Counted from the stretch's first letter, positions 27,558 to 35,702 are shown. The stretch is DNA of 64,000 bases from Myxococcales bacterium (GCA_947491025.1 CANLIC010000001.1:248001-312000); one strand, 5' to 3'. The notes: generated from the letters alone by a model not told the origin. Translations and numbers: made by a program.

Positions 27558-27722
27558 ACGCCTCGTCCGCTGCCGCGGACTCGACCGAACACTCGAACGG
27601 GCGGGGGATCGAGGTTGGCCTTTTCCGTCGCTCCCAGGCGGGCCGCGGCTTGCGCTGATTCGGGCCAAGGCGCTCAGGCCAAGGACTTCATCAGCGACCG
27701 CTGTGCTGCCCCGACCGGGCTT

Positions 27723-27770
27723 GATTCCGCGAGCCAAGAGCGCCGTGACACGGCGCTCCCTCGCGGAATC
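27723..27770. repeat. Large nested palindrome
   Basis: Outer arms 27723-27733 and 27760-27770 pair perfectly (11 bp). Inside them 27738-27747 pairs with 27749-27758 (10 bp) around a single base, so the whole 48 bases can fold into one long hairpin. It lies 150-200 bases upstream of the giant gene, in its probable leader or promoter region, and after lipB. No T-run follows on either strand. It could be a terminator of the lspA operon, an attenuator or a protein-binding site. Confidence 0.6.
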
Positions 27771-28026
27771 GTTGTGCTCATCAACAGCCGACCATGAGGC
27801 AGGCAACCGCCAGGCGGCCCGTCAGGTGGCTGAATGCTTGAGTTTGCAGGGACCGGGGACTGCACGCACAGTGCAACCGGTCGACGGCGCCTGGGGGATG
27901 CGAGGGACGCCGGCCCTCAACATGGCACCGTAGCAAAGCGCCGAACGCATGGCAAGCAGTTGCTGATGTCGTCGCGACGAGACCCAAGGCTGGAGGGGCC
28001 GGGAATGCTGTCAGCCCGAAGGGTCG

Positions 28027-28851
28027 CTAGGCCCCTGCCCTAGTGTTGAGCGAGGCAGTGGCCAGCGCTGCAGCGAAGACGGTGGTGGCCGCCAGGACTG
28101 GCTTCGGGGCGAGGGACAGGACGGTATCGGCGAGGTCGGCGAAGCCTTGGCTGCGACGGCCACAGAGTAGCAGCCCGCGCCCGTGGCCGAGATCGCCGCA
28201 GATCTGCAGCGCGAAGCCGTGTCGCACGACGCCGCCGACGTGGCGTAGTCCGGCGCTCAGCAGCTTGCGCTCACCTCGCCAGAGCCCGGTGTCGCCCCCC
28301 TCGACCTTGGCCGTCACGTCCATGGCGCCGAGATCGTGGAGGGCGAGGGCGAGGTTGCGCAGGGTGGCGTCGACGAAGGCCGGCACGGCTTCGCGCGACA
28401 TGGGCCAGGCGACGAAGGCGACGAGCTGTCCGGGTTGGTGCAGGGTGGCGCCGCCGCCGCGATCGTCCAACCGCACCTGCAATCCGCGAGCGATCGCTTC
28501 GGCGAGGCTGTCGCGATCGCGGTTGCGGTGGTCGTCAGGCGCTTCCGCTGCGCCGGCAGCCGCTGACCACGCGGGCGCAGCGCTTGCTCGCGGGTACGTG
28601 GTGGCGCAAGGCGGCGACGGGGCCTCGGCGACCAGCCCGTGTAGACGCCTGCCGAGGGAGAGGACCGGCGCGGCGGGTTCGAAGAACAGGACACGCGGAA
28701 CGCCGTCGTGACCGCAGCGCTGGGCATGGACCTGGTTGGCGGCCACCATGGCGCCAAAGGGCTGGATCCCCCGCCAAAGGTAGACGGCAGGTTGTGCGGC
28801 CCTGCCCTGCGGCAGTTGCCGTTGGGGGTCGCGATTTGCCGCTGGGTTCAC
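28027..28851 (-). CDS. lipB: Octanoyl-[acyl carrier protein]:protein octanoyltransferase LipB
   Basis: This enzyme transfers octanoate from acyl carrier protein to lipoyl domains, the first step of lipoate assembly. The GTG at 28851 overlaps the cdsA stop as GTGA and gives 274 residues; the open frame continues upstream only as a cdsA shadow. Family motifs are PVLSLGRR, RGGGATLHQPGQLVAF, the catalytic lysine K196 in ERKLLSAGL, RHGFALQICGDL and the catalytic cysteine C230 in LLLCG. Between the LGR strand and the RGGG motif is an extra stretch of about 50 Ala/Arg/Asp-rich residues, absent from typical LipB. Sequence similarity to well-studied LipB is modest, but all active-site elements are present. 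Confidence 0.82.
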   Translation of the reverse strand: MNPAANRDPQRQLPQGRAAQPAVYLWRGIQPFGAMVAANQVHAQRCGHDGVPRVLFFEPAAPVLSLGRRLHGLVAEAPSPPCATTYPRASAAPAWSAAAGAAEAPDDHRNRDRDSLAEAIARGLQVRLDDRGGGATLHQPGQLVAFVAWPMSREAVPAFVDATLRNLALALHDLGAMDVTAKVEGGDTGLWRGERKLLSAGLRHVGGVVRHGFALQICGDLGHGRGLLLCGRRSQGFADLADTVLSLAPKPVLAATTVFAAALATASLNTRAGA

Positions 28852-29663
28852 GTCCGCGCCAAGGTCAACAGGAGCAGGGTCCAAGGGGCGGCGAAGAGCA
28901 CACCGTCCAGGCGATCGAACATGCCGCCGTGACCGGGGAGCAGCGTCCCCGAGTCCTTGGTGTCGGTGGCGCGCTTGAACATCGACTCGGCGAAATCGCC
29001 GATCTGCGCGACCACTCCCAGGCCGACGGCGGCTGCAAGGGCGAAGTGCCAGGGGATCTCGGGCAGCGCATAGGCACAATAGATGGGGAGGCCGATCGCG
29101 CCGGCGACGAGGCCGCCGATGCCGCCTTGAACCGTCTTCTTGGGGCTGACGGCGGGGTAGAGCTTGTGGCGACCGGCGAGCCGGCCTGCGAAGTAGGCGC
29201 CGGTATCGCCGAGGAACACCACGAGGAAGTGACCCAGCAGAGCAGCTTGGCCGGCGCTGCGAGCGATGGGGCTCTCCCCGGGTAGCGCCGCGATCGCCGA
29301 CAGGGCCGCGCCCATCGCGCCCACGTAGCCGAGCGCCAGCACCGCGAAGGCGCCGATGCGGGCCTGGCGCGCCAGATCGTCGGGGCGGCGGAGGCAGAAT
29401 CCGAGCAAAACGCTGGCGCCTGCGCCGATGATGGCGAGGGAGAGCGACCCCGGCCACAGCGGGGACCAACAGAGCGTGAAGGCGAAGAGGCAGGCCAGCC
29501 GCCGCAAGTGCGCGCCGACCTCCGTGAACATGCCGAGCAGCTCGCGCACCGACTGCGCGACGGCCAGCGAGACGACGGCGACGACGCCGACGAGCGGAGC
29601 GCTGAGCAAGAGCCACGTGAGAAGAGGAGCAAGGATGACGCCGGTGGCGATGCGCGCGATCAT
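28848..29663 (-). CDS. cdsA: Phosphatidate cytidylyltransferase
   Basis: A 271-residue membrane enzyme making CDP-diacylglycerol from phosphatidic acid and CTP. It has multiple hydrophobic helices. The C-terminal family signature runs from AESMFKRATDTKDSGTLLPG through HGGMFDRLDG, with the conserved K, D and PGHGG elements. An earlier GDTGAYFAGRLAGRHKL segment is also typical. The start is the ATG at 29663 in an ATGA overlap with lgt. Its CDP-diacylglycerol product leads to phosphatidylglycerol, the lipid donor used by Lgt, a sensible neighbour. Confidence 0.9.
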   Translation of the reverse strand: MIARIATGVILAPLLTWLLLSAPLVGVVAVVSLAVAQSVRELLGMFTEVGAHLRRLACLFAFTLCWSPLWPGSLSLAIIGAGASVLLGFCLRRPDDLARQARIGAFAVLALGYVGAMGAALSAIAALPGESPIARSAGQAALLGHFLVVFLGDTGAYFAGRLAGRHKLYPAVSPKKTVQGGIGGLVAGAIGLPIYCAYALPEIPWHFALAAAVGLGVVAQIGDFAESMFKRATDTKDSGTLLPGHGGMFDRLDGVLFAAPWTLLLLTLART

Positions 29664-30700
29664 GTGGCCTCCCCGGGGCCGCCGCCTTTGCCAGGGCCAG
29701 TGGGCGCGTCTTGGACGGGCGTGTCGACGGGGGCCGTCTGCTGCAGAGGCCGAGGCTGTGGAGGCCAAGGCCAAGGCTGCCGACGCCGCAGCACCCAGAC
29801 GGCCCAAGCCAGCAAGGGCAGGCTGAGCAGCTGGGAAGTCGTCGCCACGCCGCCGATCCATGCGCCGCGATCGTCGGCGCGCAGGAACTCGACAGCAATG
29901 CGGAAGATGGAATAGGCGAGCAGGAAGTGGAAGAGCAGCTCGCCGCGGAAGTGCTTGCCGCTGCGGTAGCGGACATAACACCAGAGGGCGATCGCTGCCG
30001 CGGCAACGGCCTCGTAGAGTTGGGTGGGGTGGACCGGCAGCGAGGCGCTGGCGCTGCGCTCGATGAGGTGCGCTTCGACGTGCTGTTGCCACGCGGGGCT
30101 GTGGCGCGGAAAGGTGAGTGAGAACGGACCATCGTCGACGCCACCGAAACAGCACCCGGCGAGCAGACAGCCCAAGCGGCCGAGGATGAGGCCGAAGGGG
30201 ATGGCCCAGCTCGCCAGATCGGCGACGTCCCAGGCGGCGACGCCGCGGCGACGCAGGAACGTGATGCCGACCGGGATGGCGAGCAGCAGACCGCCATAGA
30301 AGACGTAGCCGCCGTACCAGATCTTGAAGGGGCGCAGGCAGTCTTGGTCTTGCCGGCAGAGGCCCGTCGGTGCGCAGCGGTCGCCGAGGCCAGCCGTCTG
30401 GCACTGCAAGTCGCTGACGCAAGCGCGGTCGCCCTCCAGAGCCAGACCGGGGAGCTTGTCGGGATCGAAGCAGAGGTGAATGTAGTCCTGGAGGTGGCCG
30501 TCGGCGAGGACGTGGAGGATCCGCGCACCGATGAGGCCCATGGCCATCATCAGCAAGCCGAGGTCCAGGATCGTGTTGCCGTCGATGCCGCGACGCAGGC
30601 CTTCGCGGTGGGCGAGCAGCGTGGCCAGCGTCAGGCCGACCATGAGCAGCGTGAAATAGGAAGGGAGGGTCGTGAAGCCGATGTCGATCGACGGGTGCAC
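29660..30700 (-). CDS. lgt: Phosphatidylglycerol:prolipoprotein diacylglyceryl transferase with a Cys-rich insertion
   Basis: Lgt attaches diacylglycerol to the lipobox cysteine of prolipoproteins in the inner membrane. The 346-residue product has the family core: an N-terminal HPSID, several membrane helices, WYGGYVFYGG, LGRLGCLLAGCCFG (about 173-186), HPTQLYEA (224-231) and RGELLF...RIAVEFLRAD. An insertion at about 77-125 carries six cysteines (77, 94, 100, 109, 115, 121) in a small-domain pattern and probably sits in a periplasmic loop. The C-terminal tail is Pro/Gln-rich. The start is GTG at 30700, two bases after the lspA stop. The window encodes at least four probable lipoprotein substrates. 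Confidence 0.92.
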   Translation of the reverse strand: MHPSIDIGFTTLPSYFTLLMVGLTLATLLAHREGLRRGIDGNTILDLGLLMMAMGLIGARILHVLADGHLQDYIHLCFDPDKLPGLALEGDRACVSDLQCQTAGLGDRCAPTGLCRQDQDCLRPFKIWYGGYVFYGGLLLAIPVGITFLRRRGVAAWDVADLASWAIPFGLILGRLGCLLAGCCFGGVDDGPFSLTFPRHSPAWQQHVEAHLIERSASASLPVHPTQLYEAVAAAAIALWCYVRYRSGKHFRGELLFHFLLAYSIFRIAVEFLRADDRGAWIGGVATTSQLLSLPLLAWAVWVLRRRQPWPWPPQPRPLQQTAPVDTPVQDAPTGPGKGGGPGEAT

Positions 30701-30702
30701 TT

Positions 30703-31767
30703 CTAGCGCTCCCTCGCGGCGGGGTCGCTGGGACCTCCGCCGGTGACGGCGGCCGCGCCGTCGGTTGCGGCGCCAGCGGCACGGCGCGCGGCATCGGCTT
30801 CTGCGGTGGTGACGGGCGCCTCGCGGCCACCCCGACGCATGCCGAGGAGAAGCTCGAGCAAGATGGCGACCATGCCGACGGTGATGCCAGCGTCCGCGAC
30901 ATTCCAGACAGGCCAGCGGAGGTCACCGACGTAGTTCAAGACGAAGTCGACGACGACGGTGAAGCGGCCGCGGTCGATGAGGTTGCCAACCGCCCCGCCA
31001 AGCACCCCGCCGAGCGCGAGCGTCCCGGCACGGGTGCCCATCCAGCCGACCCAGATCGCCCAGATCATCGCCAGGGAGGCGAGGCCGCTGACGAGGAGGA
31101 AGAAGGTGGTGCGGAAGTCGACAGGCGCGTCGCGGAGCAGGCTCCAGGCAGCGCCCGGGTTCTCTGCATAGACGTAGCGCATGAATCCGTCGACGACGTC
31201 GATCTCGCGCTCGAGCAGCGCGAGGTGGGCGCTGGCCGGCAGTTTGGCGCCGGCGTCGGTCCAGACCCCGTCGGCGCGCAGGACCCCGTCTCGAAACAGC
31301 GCCGCCTGCTCGGCGAGCGGGACCCGCCAGTCGTTCTCGATGCGCGCACCCAGGGTCTGCTCGGTGCCAGCGTCGGGCCCATTGCGCAGTCGCCGGGGCA
31401 TCGGCAGCCCGGCGCCGCGGAGGACGAAGAGCTGCGGCGGCGCCTCGGCCAAGGGCAGGTCTGAGCGCAGCCCAACTGCGGGCGAGAGGCGCCAGACGGT
31501 GCGGCGCTCCATGGCCCTCGCCAGTTCGTCGCCCTCGACACCGCGGGCCGCGAAGAGCTCTGCAGCCGTGCGCTCACCGTCGCCAGCCACGATCATCGGG
31601 TGGACCGGGTTGGCGAGGCTGTCGACGGCCCACTGTTTGGTCCACTGATCGGCAATCAGAAAGGAGATCGCGATGAGGTAGGCGGCGATCCGCACTTGCA
31701 GGGGGGGCGCCAGCAGCACGAGGCGGTTGTCGGCTGCCGTAGCGGGCTTGGGCGGAATCTCGGGCAT
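30703..31767 (-). CDS. lspA: Signal peptidase II with a large periplasmic insertion
   Basis: LspA cleaves lipoprotein signal peptides after Lgt acts. The protein is 354 residues, while the family is usually 150-200. The core is intact: helix 1 with DQWTKQ (40-45), the NPGAAWSLL motif (203-211), and catalytic aspartates in GNLIDRGR (D265) and NVADAGI (D292). The excess is roughly 115-140 residues between helix 1 and the NPGAAWS motif (about 53-195), a charged soluble segment that should face the periplasm. There is also an Ala-rich C-terminal tail. The ATG at 31767 is preceded by GGAGGT at 31777-31782. First gene of lspA-lgt-cdsA-lipB. Confidence 0.9.
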   Translation of the reverse strand: MPEIPPKPATAADNRLVLLAPPLQVRIAAYLIAISFLIADQWTKQWAVDSLANPVHPMIVAGDGERTAAELFAARGVEGDELARAMERRTVWRLSPAVGLRSDLPLAEAPPQLFVLRGAGLPMPRRLRNGPDAGTEQTLGARIENDWRVPLAEQAALFRDGVLRADGVWTDAGAKLPASAHLALLEREIDVVDGFMRYVYAENPGAAWSLLRDAPVDFRTTFFLLVSGLASLAMIWAIWVGWMGTRAGTLALGGVLGGAVGNLIDRGRFTVVVDFVLNYVGDLRWPVWNVADAGITVGMVAILLELLLGMRRGGREAPVTTAEADAARRAAGAATDGAAAVTGGGPSDPAARER

Positions 31768-31985
31768 CGCTGCGGCACCTCCGGCTGCGACCGGGCGGGG
31801 CTCCGGAGCGCTGCGAGCCTACGAGCGCACCTCGTGAGCGTCAACGCGTGGCGCGGCGCGGCTCCGGGCGCCGGTGTCACCCGCATTGCCGCCGACCGGT
31901 GGCGGCGGTATCCTGTGCGCCCGGCACGCGCGCAGCGCGGGCCAGGGTTGGACCGCACGCCCTCGATCCCTCGGGCGCGCCCGCG

Positions 31986-32966
31986 GTGGGGGATCTCTCG
32001 TTGCAGTCGCCGTTGCAGTCGCTCGACATCGCGATCGGCGCGGTGGGCGCGTTGCCCCAGCCCGGGCTGCTGCCCGCTGGCGTGCCGCCGGCGTCCGACG
32101 CTGAAGTCGCGCAAGCGATGCTTGCGCTACGCAAAGGGGCGACGCTGCGCCTGCTCGGCGACGACGTCCTACTTTGGCCGGGGCTGCCGTCGCTGGTGGG
32201 GAAAGCGCGCGCCGCGGGCGCCGCCCACGTCACCGTGCAGACGACCGCGCTGCCGCTGTTGCGCCCTGGGGTCGCCGCAGCGGTGAAGGCCATGGGCGTC
32301 TCGGGCCTGTTGGTACCGCTGTTTGGCGCCGACGCGGAGGGCCATGACCACTTGGTCGGCCGCCCGGGAGCTTTCGCGGCAACCCTTCGCGGCCTCCGGG
32401 CCGCCCGCGCCGCGGACCTCCGTCTGGAGATCTTCGCCGTCGCGCTCAGGCCCACCATGCGCAGCCTGGACGCGTTGGTCGCACGAGCCCTACCGCTGCC
32501 GATCGACGCCCTGCACGTGGTGGTGCCCGGTCCAGGCAGCGACGCGCCGCCTGCGTGGTTGCCGCATCCGGCGCTGGCGGCGCCCTTCGTGGTGCGCGCC
32601 ATGACCCTGGCGGTGGCGGCACGGCGCCGGGTCACGGTCCGCGGCGTGCCCCCTTGCCTGCTGGGTGAGATGGGCGCCCTCGCTTGCGAGCTCGCGCCCG
32701 CTCCGCCCGCCATCGACGCCGACAGCGCCCTGCTCGCGGCGGCGATTGCCCGTCAATTCATGACACAAGCAGTCGATGCGTGCGGCGACTGCCGCTGGCA
32801 TGCATGCTGCCCCGGGGTGTCCGTGCGTCAGGTGGAGCGCTTTGGCGCCACCGGCATCGTGGCGCGCAAAGACGCACCGCCGCGTGGGGGCCTCGCAGCG
32901 CCGCGCCGGCCGCGACTGGACTCGCGGGTGGCAATCGCTGATGTCTCTCTAGAATCAAGGAGTTAG
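31986..32966 (+). CDS. Radical-SAM-like protein lacking the catalytic cluster motif
   Basis: The product is about 326 residues from GTG 31986. The frame is open from GTG 31848, but the extra N-terminal part is Arg-rich and unlike a protein, so the start is uncertain. The sequence follows the radical SAM barrel pattern: an LRLLGDD strand, AHVTVQTTALPL, then a SGLLVPLFGADAEGHDHL stretch resembling the SLHG...H..L region of the next gene's product, and GAFAATLRGLRAAR. No CX3CX2C exists anywhere. The C-terminal half keeps a VPPC element and CX2CX5C (C266, C269, C275), matching the auxiliary-cluster region of the radical SAM proteins at 32969 and 61158. It ends two bases before the next start. Probably a pseudoenzyme partner; function unknown. 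Confidence 0.65.
   Translation: MGDLSLQSPLQSLDIAIGAVGALPQPGLLPAGVPPASDAEVAQAMLALRKGATLRLLGDDVLLWPGLPSLVGKARAAGAAHVTVQTTALPLLRPGVAAAVKAMGVSGLLVPLFGADAEGHDHLVGRPGAFAATLRGLRAARAADLRLEIFAVALRPTMRSLDALVARALPLPIDALHVVVPGPGSDAPPAWLPHPALAAPFVVRAMTLAVAARRRVTVRGVPPCLLGEMGALACELAPAPPAIDADSALLAAAIARQFMTQAVDACGDCRWHACCPGVSVRQVERFGATGIVARKDAPPRGGLAAPRRPRLDSRVAIADVSLESRS
32957..32962 (+). promoter_or_regulatory. Ribosome binding site of the 717-residue radical SAM gene
   Basis: AAGGAG lies six bases before the ATG at 32969 and overlaps the end of the preceding coding region. The two genes are therefore likely co-transcribed and coupled. Confidence 0.7.
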
Positions 32967-32968
32967 CG

Positions 32969-35122
32969 ATGGCCGATCAGCCAGGCACCACGCGGAATTC
33001 GAGCGCGACCGCCGGCGCGACCAGCGGCGGCGAAGCGTTCGACCTCGACTCATTGGAGATCGACATCGACAAGCTGGTGCGCGATGGCGTCTTGACCCGC
33101 GACGAGGCCAGGGCGCTTGAGCACGCACAGCAGTCCGAGACGGGCGGCGCGATGCGCATGGAGGCGCTACCCGAGACGCGCGGACTGGCCGTCGGGTTGG
33201 CCGGCGGTGATGCCGAGGCCGCGGAGAAAGACGCCGTCAAAGAGGCAGCCGTCAAGCACAAGCGGCACTGGGTGCGGGTCACCCGCGTATGCAACCAACG
33301 CTGCACCTTCTGCCTCGACTCGATGAACCAAGATGGCTCGATGATCGACGTCGAGTCGCTCAAGGCCTTCATCGCGCTTGGGCGTCGGCTGGGCCGGGAG
33401 CGTCTGATCCTCTCCGGAGGCGAGGCGAGTGTCCACCCGCAGTTCTTGGAGCTGATCCGCTTCGGCAAGCAGGTCGGCTACGAGTGGATTCAGACCGTCA
33501 CCAACGGAATGATGTTTAGCTACAGGAACTTCGCGCGCAAGGCCGCAGAGGCGGGGCTCGACGAGGCCACCGTGTCGCTGCACGGCCACACGGCCTACCT
33601 GCAGGACAAACTGACCGGAACCCCTGGCGCCTTCGTCACCGGCGTGAAGGGGATGCGGAACCTCCAGGACACAGGGCGTGTCGTCGTCAACGTCGACGTC
33701 GTGATCAACAAGCAGAACTACGAGCACCTGCCGGAGATCATCGAGTACTACTACAATCTCGGCATCCGTGAGTTCGATCTGCTGCACATCATCCCGTTTG
33801 GCCGCGGCTTCGACGAACACCGCCACTCGTTGTTCTTCGACCTCAACGACGCGGTCCCCTACTTCCGCCGCGCCTTCGCCTGGGCCAACAAGCCGGGGGT
33901 CTACCTGTGGACCAACCGCTTGCCGGTCGCCTACTTGGAGGACTTCGAACGCCTCATCCAGGATCCGCACAAGCTCTTCTACGAGTTCGATGGCGGTCGC
34001 CACAACTTTGAGGGCTTCCTCAAGCGCGGCGTGACCCCGGACTGCTACGGTGAGCGCTGCGATTACTGTTTTCTCGACGGGCCGTGCCGCAGCACGATGT
34101 TCCCGTACCGCGAGGCCCTCATCGAGCGGCGCTTCTCGCACCTGCGCCTGGATGTCCGCCACACCTTCCCCGGCGCTGAAGCCGAGCGGGCGTTTCGCGA
34201 CCAGCGGCCGCAACGGCTCTGGCTGCGCGCGCCGGATGCTGCGTCAGCGCTTGCGGCCCTGGACTCGTTTGCGCCGACCACGCCCGAGGGCAAACCAGCG
34301 CCTGTGGCCGTCGAGCTGGACGCCGGCGCGGATGTCCGGCCGCTGCGTGCCGAGACGCGGGTCGATCGCATCGTCGTGTCGTCGATCGCCAGCGCTGACA
34401 AGGCACTGGTCGGCTCCGACCGCGTTCCCGAGCCCACGACCGTTGAAGTTCGACTCGATCAGGCGCTGGCGGCGTGGCTGCTGGCGCGACCGGCCACCCT
34501 GCAGGCGTTCCGCGGTCGGCTGGTGGCGAGCCTGCGCAACCATGAATTCCTGTCGGAATCGCAGGCCTCCGACCCAACGCCGGCGACGTTGCGGAAGCTG
34601 GCGGACGCTGGCGTGCGACTGGCGAACGTCCCACGCTGCGTGACGGGCAAGGAGAGCGAGCCCCACACGCACGAGCTGCTTGACGCCAGCATGCTCGATC
34701 GCGGCGGTGACATCGACCTCGACCGCTATGTTCACCACTACATCGGGCACGAGTACTACGCCCGCTCGCTGCGCTGCTACCGCTGCGCTGAGCAAGACCA
34801 TTGCCGCGGGATGCACGTCAACTACCTGCGCAACCACGGTTTCAAGGTGCTGCGGCCGCTCGATGGCGAGGGCAAGGAGCTGCCCGACGCCGGCTCATTC
34901 GAAGACATCGCCAAGGTCCTGGAGCAAGCGGCGGCGGGCCGTAGCAGGCGTGAGCGGCAAGGCATCATCGGCAAGCACAGGCCGGACGCCAGCGTGCGCG
35001 TCGCGCTCGGCGCCACCCGCCTCGGCGGCGGCCGCGGCGAATCCGCGGATGGTGCAGAAGCGGGAGCCGCAGACGTGGCCTCGGACGCCAGCACCGGCGC
35101 AGCGGCGACGACCCAACCTTGA
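32969..35122 (+). CDS. 717-residue radical SAM protein with two CX2CX5C regions
   Basis: Residues 1-105 hold an acidic helix-like segment (FDLDSLEIDIDKLVRDG) and no known domain. The radical SAM core starts with CX3CX2C (C108, C112, C115), followed by LILSGGEASVHPQF, a VSLHGHTAYLQDKLTGTPGA stretch and a LLHIIPFGRG strand. A first auxiliary Cys set is C359, C364, C367 and C373 (CX2CX5C from 364). Residues about 390-550 show no second CX3CX2C. A VPRC element (C557) and a second CX2CX5C (C603, C606, C612) then repeat the C-terminal pattern of the 31986 and 61158 proteins. The tail is Ala/Gly-rich. SPASM/twitch-type maturases usually modify peptides or proteins; the substrate here is unknown. Likely operon with the HxsD/HxsB-like genes downstream. 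Confidence 0.8.
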   Translation: MADQPGTTRNSSATAGATSGGEAFDLDSLEIDIDKLVRDGVLTRDEARALEHAQQSETGGAMRMEALPETRGLAVGLAGGDAEAAEKDAVKEAAVKHKRHWVRVTRVCNQRCTFCLDSMNQDGSMIDVESLKAFIALGRRLGRERLILSGGEASVHPQFLELIRFGKQVGYEWIQTVTNGMMFSYRNFARKAAEAGLDEATVSLHGHTAYLQDKLTGTPGAFVTGVKGMRNLQDTGRVVVNVDVVINKQNYEHLPEIIEYYYNLGIREFDLLHIIPFGRGFDEHRHSLFFDLNDAVPYFRRAFAWANKPGVYLWTNRLPVAYLEDFERLIQDPHKLFYEFDGGRHNFEGFLKRGVTPDCYGERCDYCFLDGPCRSTMFPYREALIERRFSHLRLDVRHTFPGAEAERAFRDQRPQRLWLRAPDAASALAALDSFAPTTPEGKPAPVAVELDAGADVRPLRAETRVDRIVVSSIASADKALVGSDRVPEPTTVEVRLDQALAAWLLARPATLQAFRGRLVASLRNHEFLSESQASDPTPATLRKLADAGVRLANVPRCVTGKESEPHTHELLDASMLDRGGDIDLDRYVHHYIGHEYYARSLRCYRCAEQDHCRGMHVNYLRNHGFKVLRPLDGEGKELPDAGSFEDIAKVLEQAAAGRSRRERQGIIGKHRPDASVRVALGATRLGGGRGESADGAEAGAADVASDASTGAAATTQP

Positions 35123-35270
35123 CGCTAGCGCCGATGCCTGTTAGCGGACGCACGGCAGGCTTGACGCGGGCGCCACTGCCCGTGCCGCCAAGGGAGCGCC
35201 GCTCCGCCCTTCGATCCCGAAAGGAACCAGCAGCCGATGGCGGCAAGCCCGCCCCGCGAGGACCGCGCCC

Positions 35271-35702
35271 ATGAGCACCTATCAGATCGACAGCTTCGAT
35301 GCCGCCGCGGCCACCGCGACGCTCAGCCTGGACGCAGGCCTCTACCCGATCGACGTCGTCTATGGCGCCGCCTACGCGCTGATCGACCGCTGCTATGTGC
35401 TGCTCGACAAGGTCGACGGCCGGTTGGTGGTTCACCTGCGCGGCAAGCTGCCGCTTGACGTCGCCGGGCTTCAGGCGCTCTCGGGCGAATTCGGCAACGA
35501 GCTGCTGAGCCAAGCGCTCCGCCGCAAGATCGTGAAGCAAAACGGCAAGATCATCGAAGAGATCGTCACCGCCGCCATCAGCGGCGCGGCCGGTGCGACG
35601 CTGCCTCAGGACTTCGTCACCGGCGGCGGCGAAGACGACCTCGACTTCCTGGACGATCCGCTGGGCATCGCGGTGCCGTGGGAAGAGAAGTTCAAGAAGT
35701 AG
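35271..35702 (+). CDS. hxsD: HxsD-like protein (His-Xaa-Ser system)
   Basis: A 143-residue soluble protein starting at ATG 35271 with GAGGA eight bases upstream. It resembles HxsD, a small component always found beside the HxsB/HxsC radical SAM maturases in the His-Xaa-Ser system: LYPIDVVYGAAYALIDRCYV, then a GRLVVHLRGK strand pair and a LSGEFGNELLSQALRRK helix. The acidic C-terminal tail (EDDLDFLDDP) is additional. Its molecular role in the known system is not established; a substrate-binding or chaperone function is possible. It shares its core with the 85-residue protein that follows, so the two look like paralogues. Confidence 0.72.
   Translation: MSTYQIDSFDAAAATATLSLDAGLYPIDVVYGAAYALIDRCYVLLDKVDGRLVVHLRGKLPLDVAGLQALSGEFGNELLSQALRRKIVKQNGKIIEEIVTAAISGAAGATLPQDFVTGGGEDDLDFLDDPLGIAVPWEEKFKK

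Larger units (their letters stand above)
27544..28026. other. Intergenic region upstream of the giant lipoprotein gene
   Basis: 483 bases between the lipB stop and the giant gene start, both on the minus strand. It holds the ribosome binding site at 27551-27557 and the nested palindrome at 27723-27770. I see no convincing -35/-10 pair or sigma-54 site and no small gene. Confidence 0.5.

Noticed and set aside
8881..27933. Very long plus-strand open frames opposite the giant lipoprotein (for example 8881-11148, 11188-13623, 14536-17109, 25231-27933)
   Set aside because: They are Val/Ala/Arg-rich translations that mirror the repeat periodicity of the minus-strand protein, lack ribosome binding sites and recognisable domains, and arise from the GC-rich third-codon bias.
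28852..30528. N-terminal extension of LipB through cdsA and lgt
   Set aside because: The frame is open only because it is a shadow of the two upstream genes. The GTGA overlap at 28851 gives a normal start.
31848..31985. Extended N terminus of the radical-SAM-like protein
   Set aside because: The translation is Arg/Cys-rich with no homology-like pattern and no ribosome binding site, although the true start remains uncertain.
35123..35270. A weak hairpin and a short frame starting at 35237 before the HxsD-like gene
   Set aside because: The stem is interrupted by unpaired bases, and the 35237 frame is a shadow running into the HxsD-like gene.
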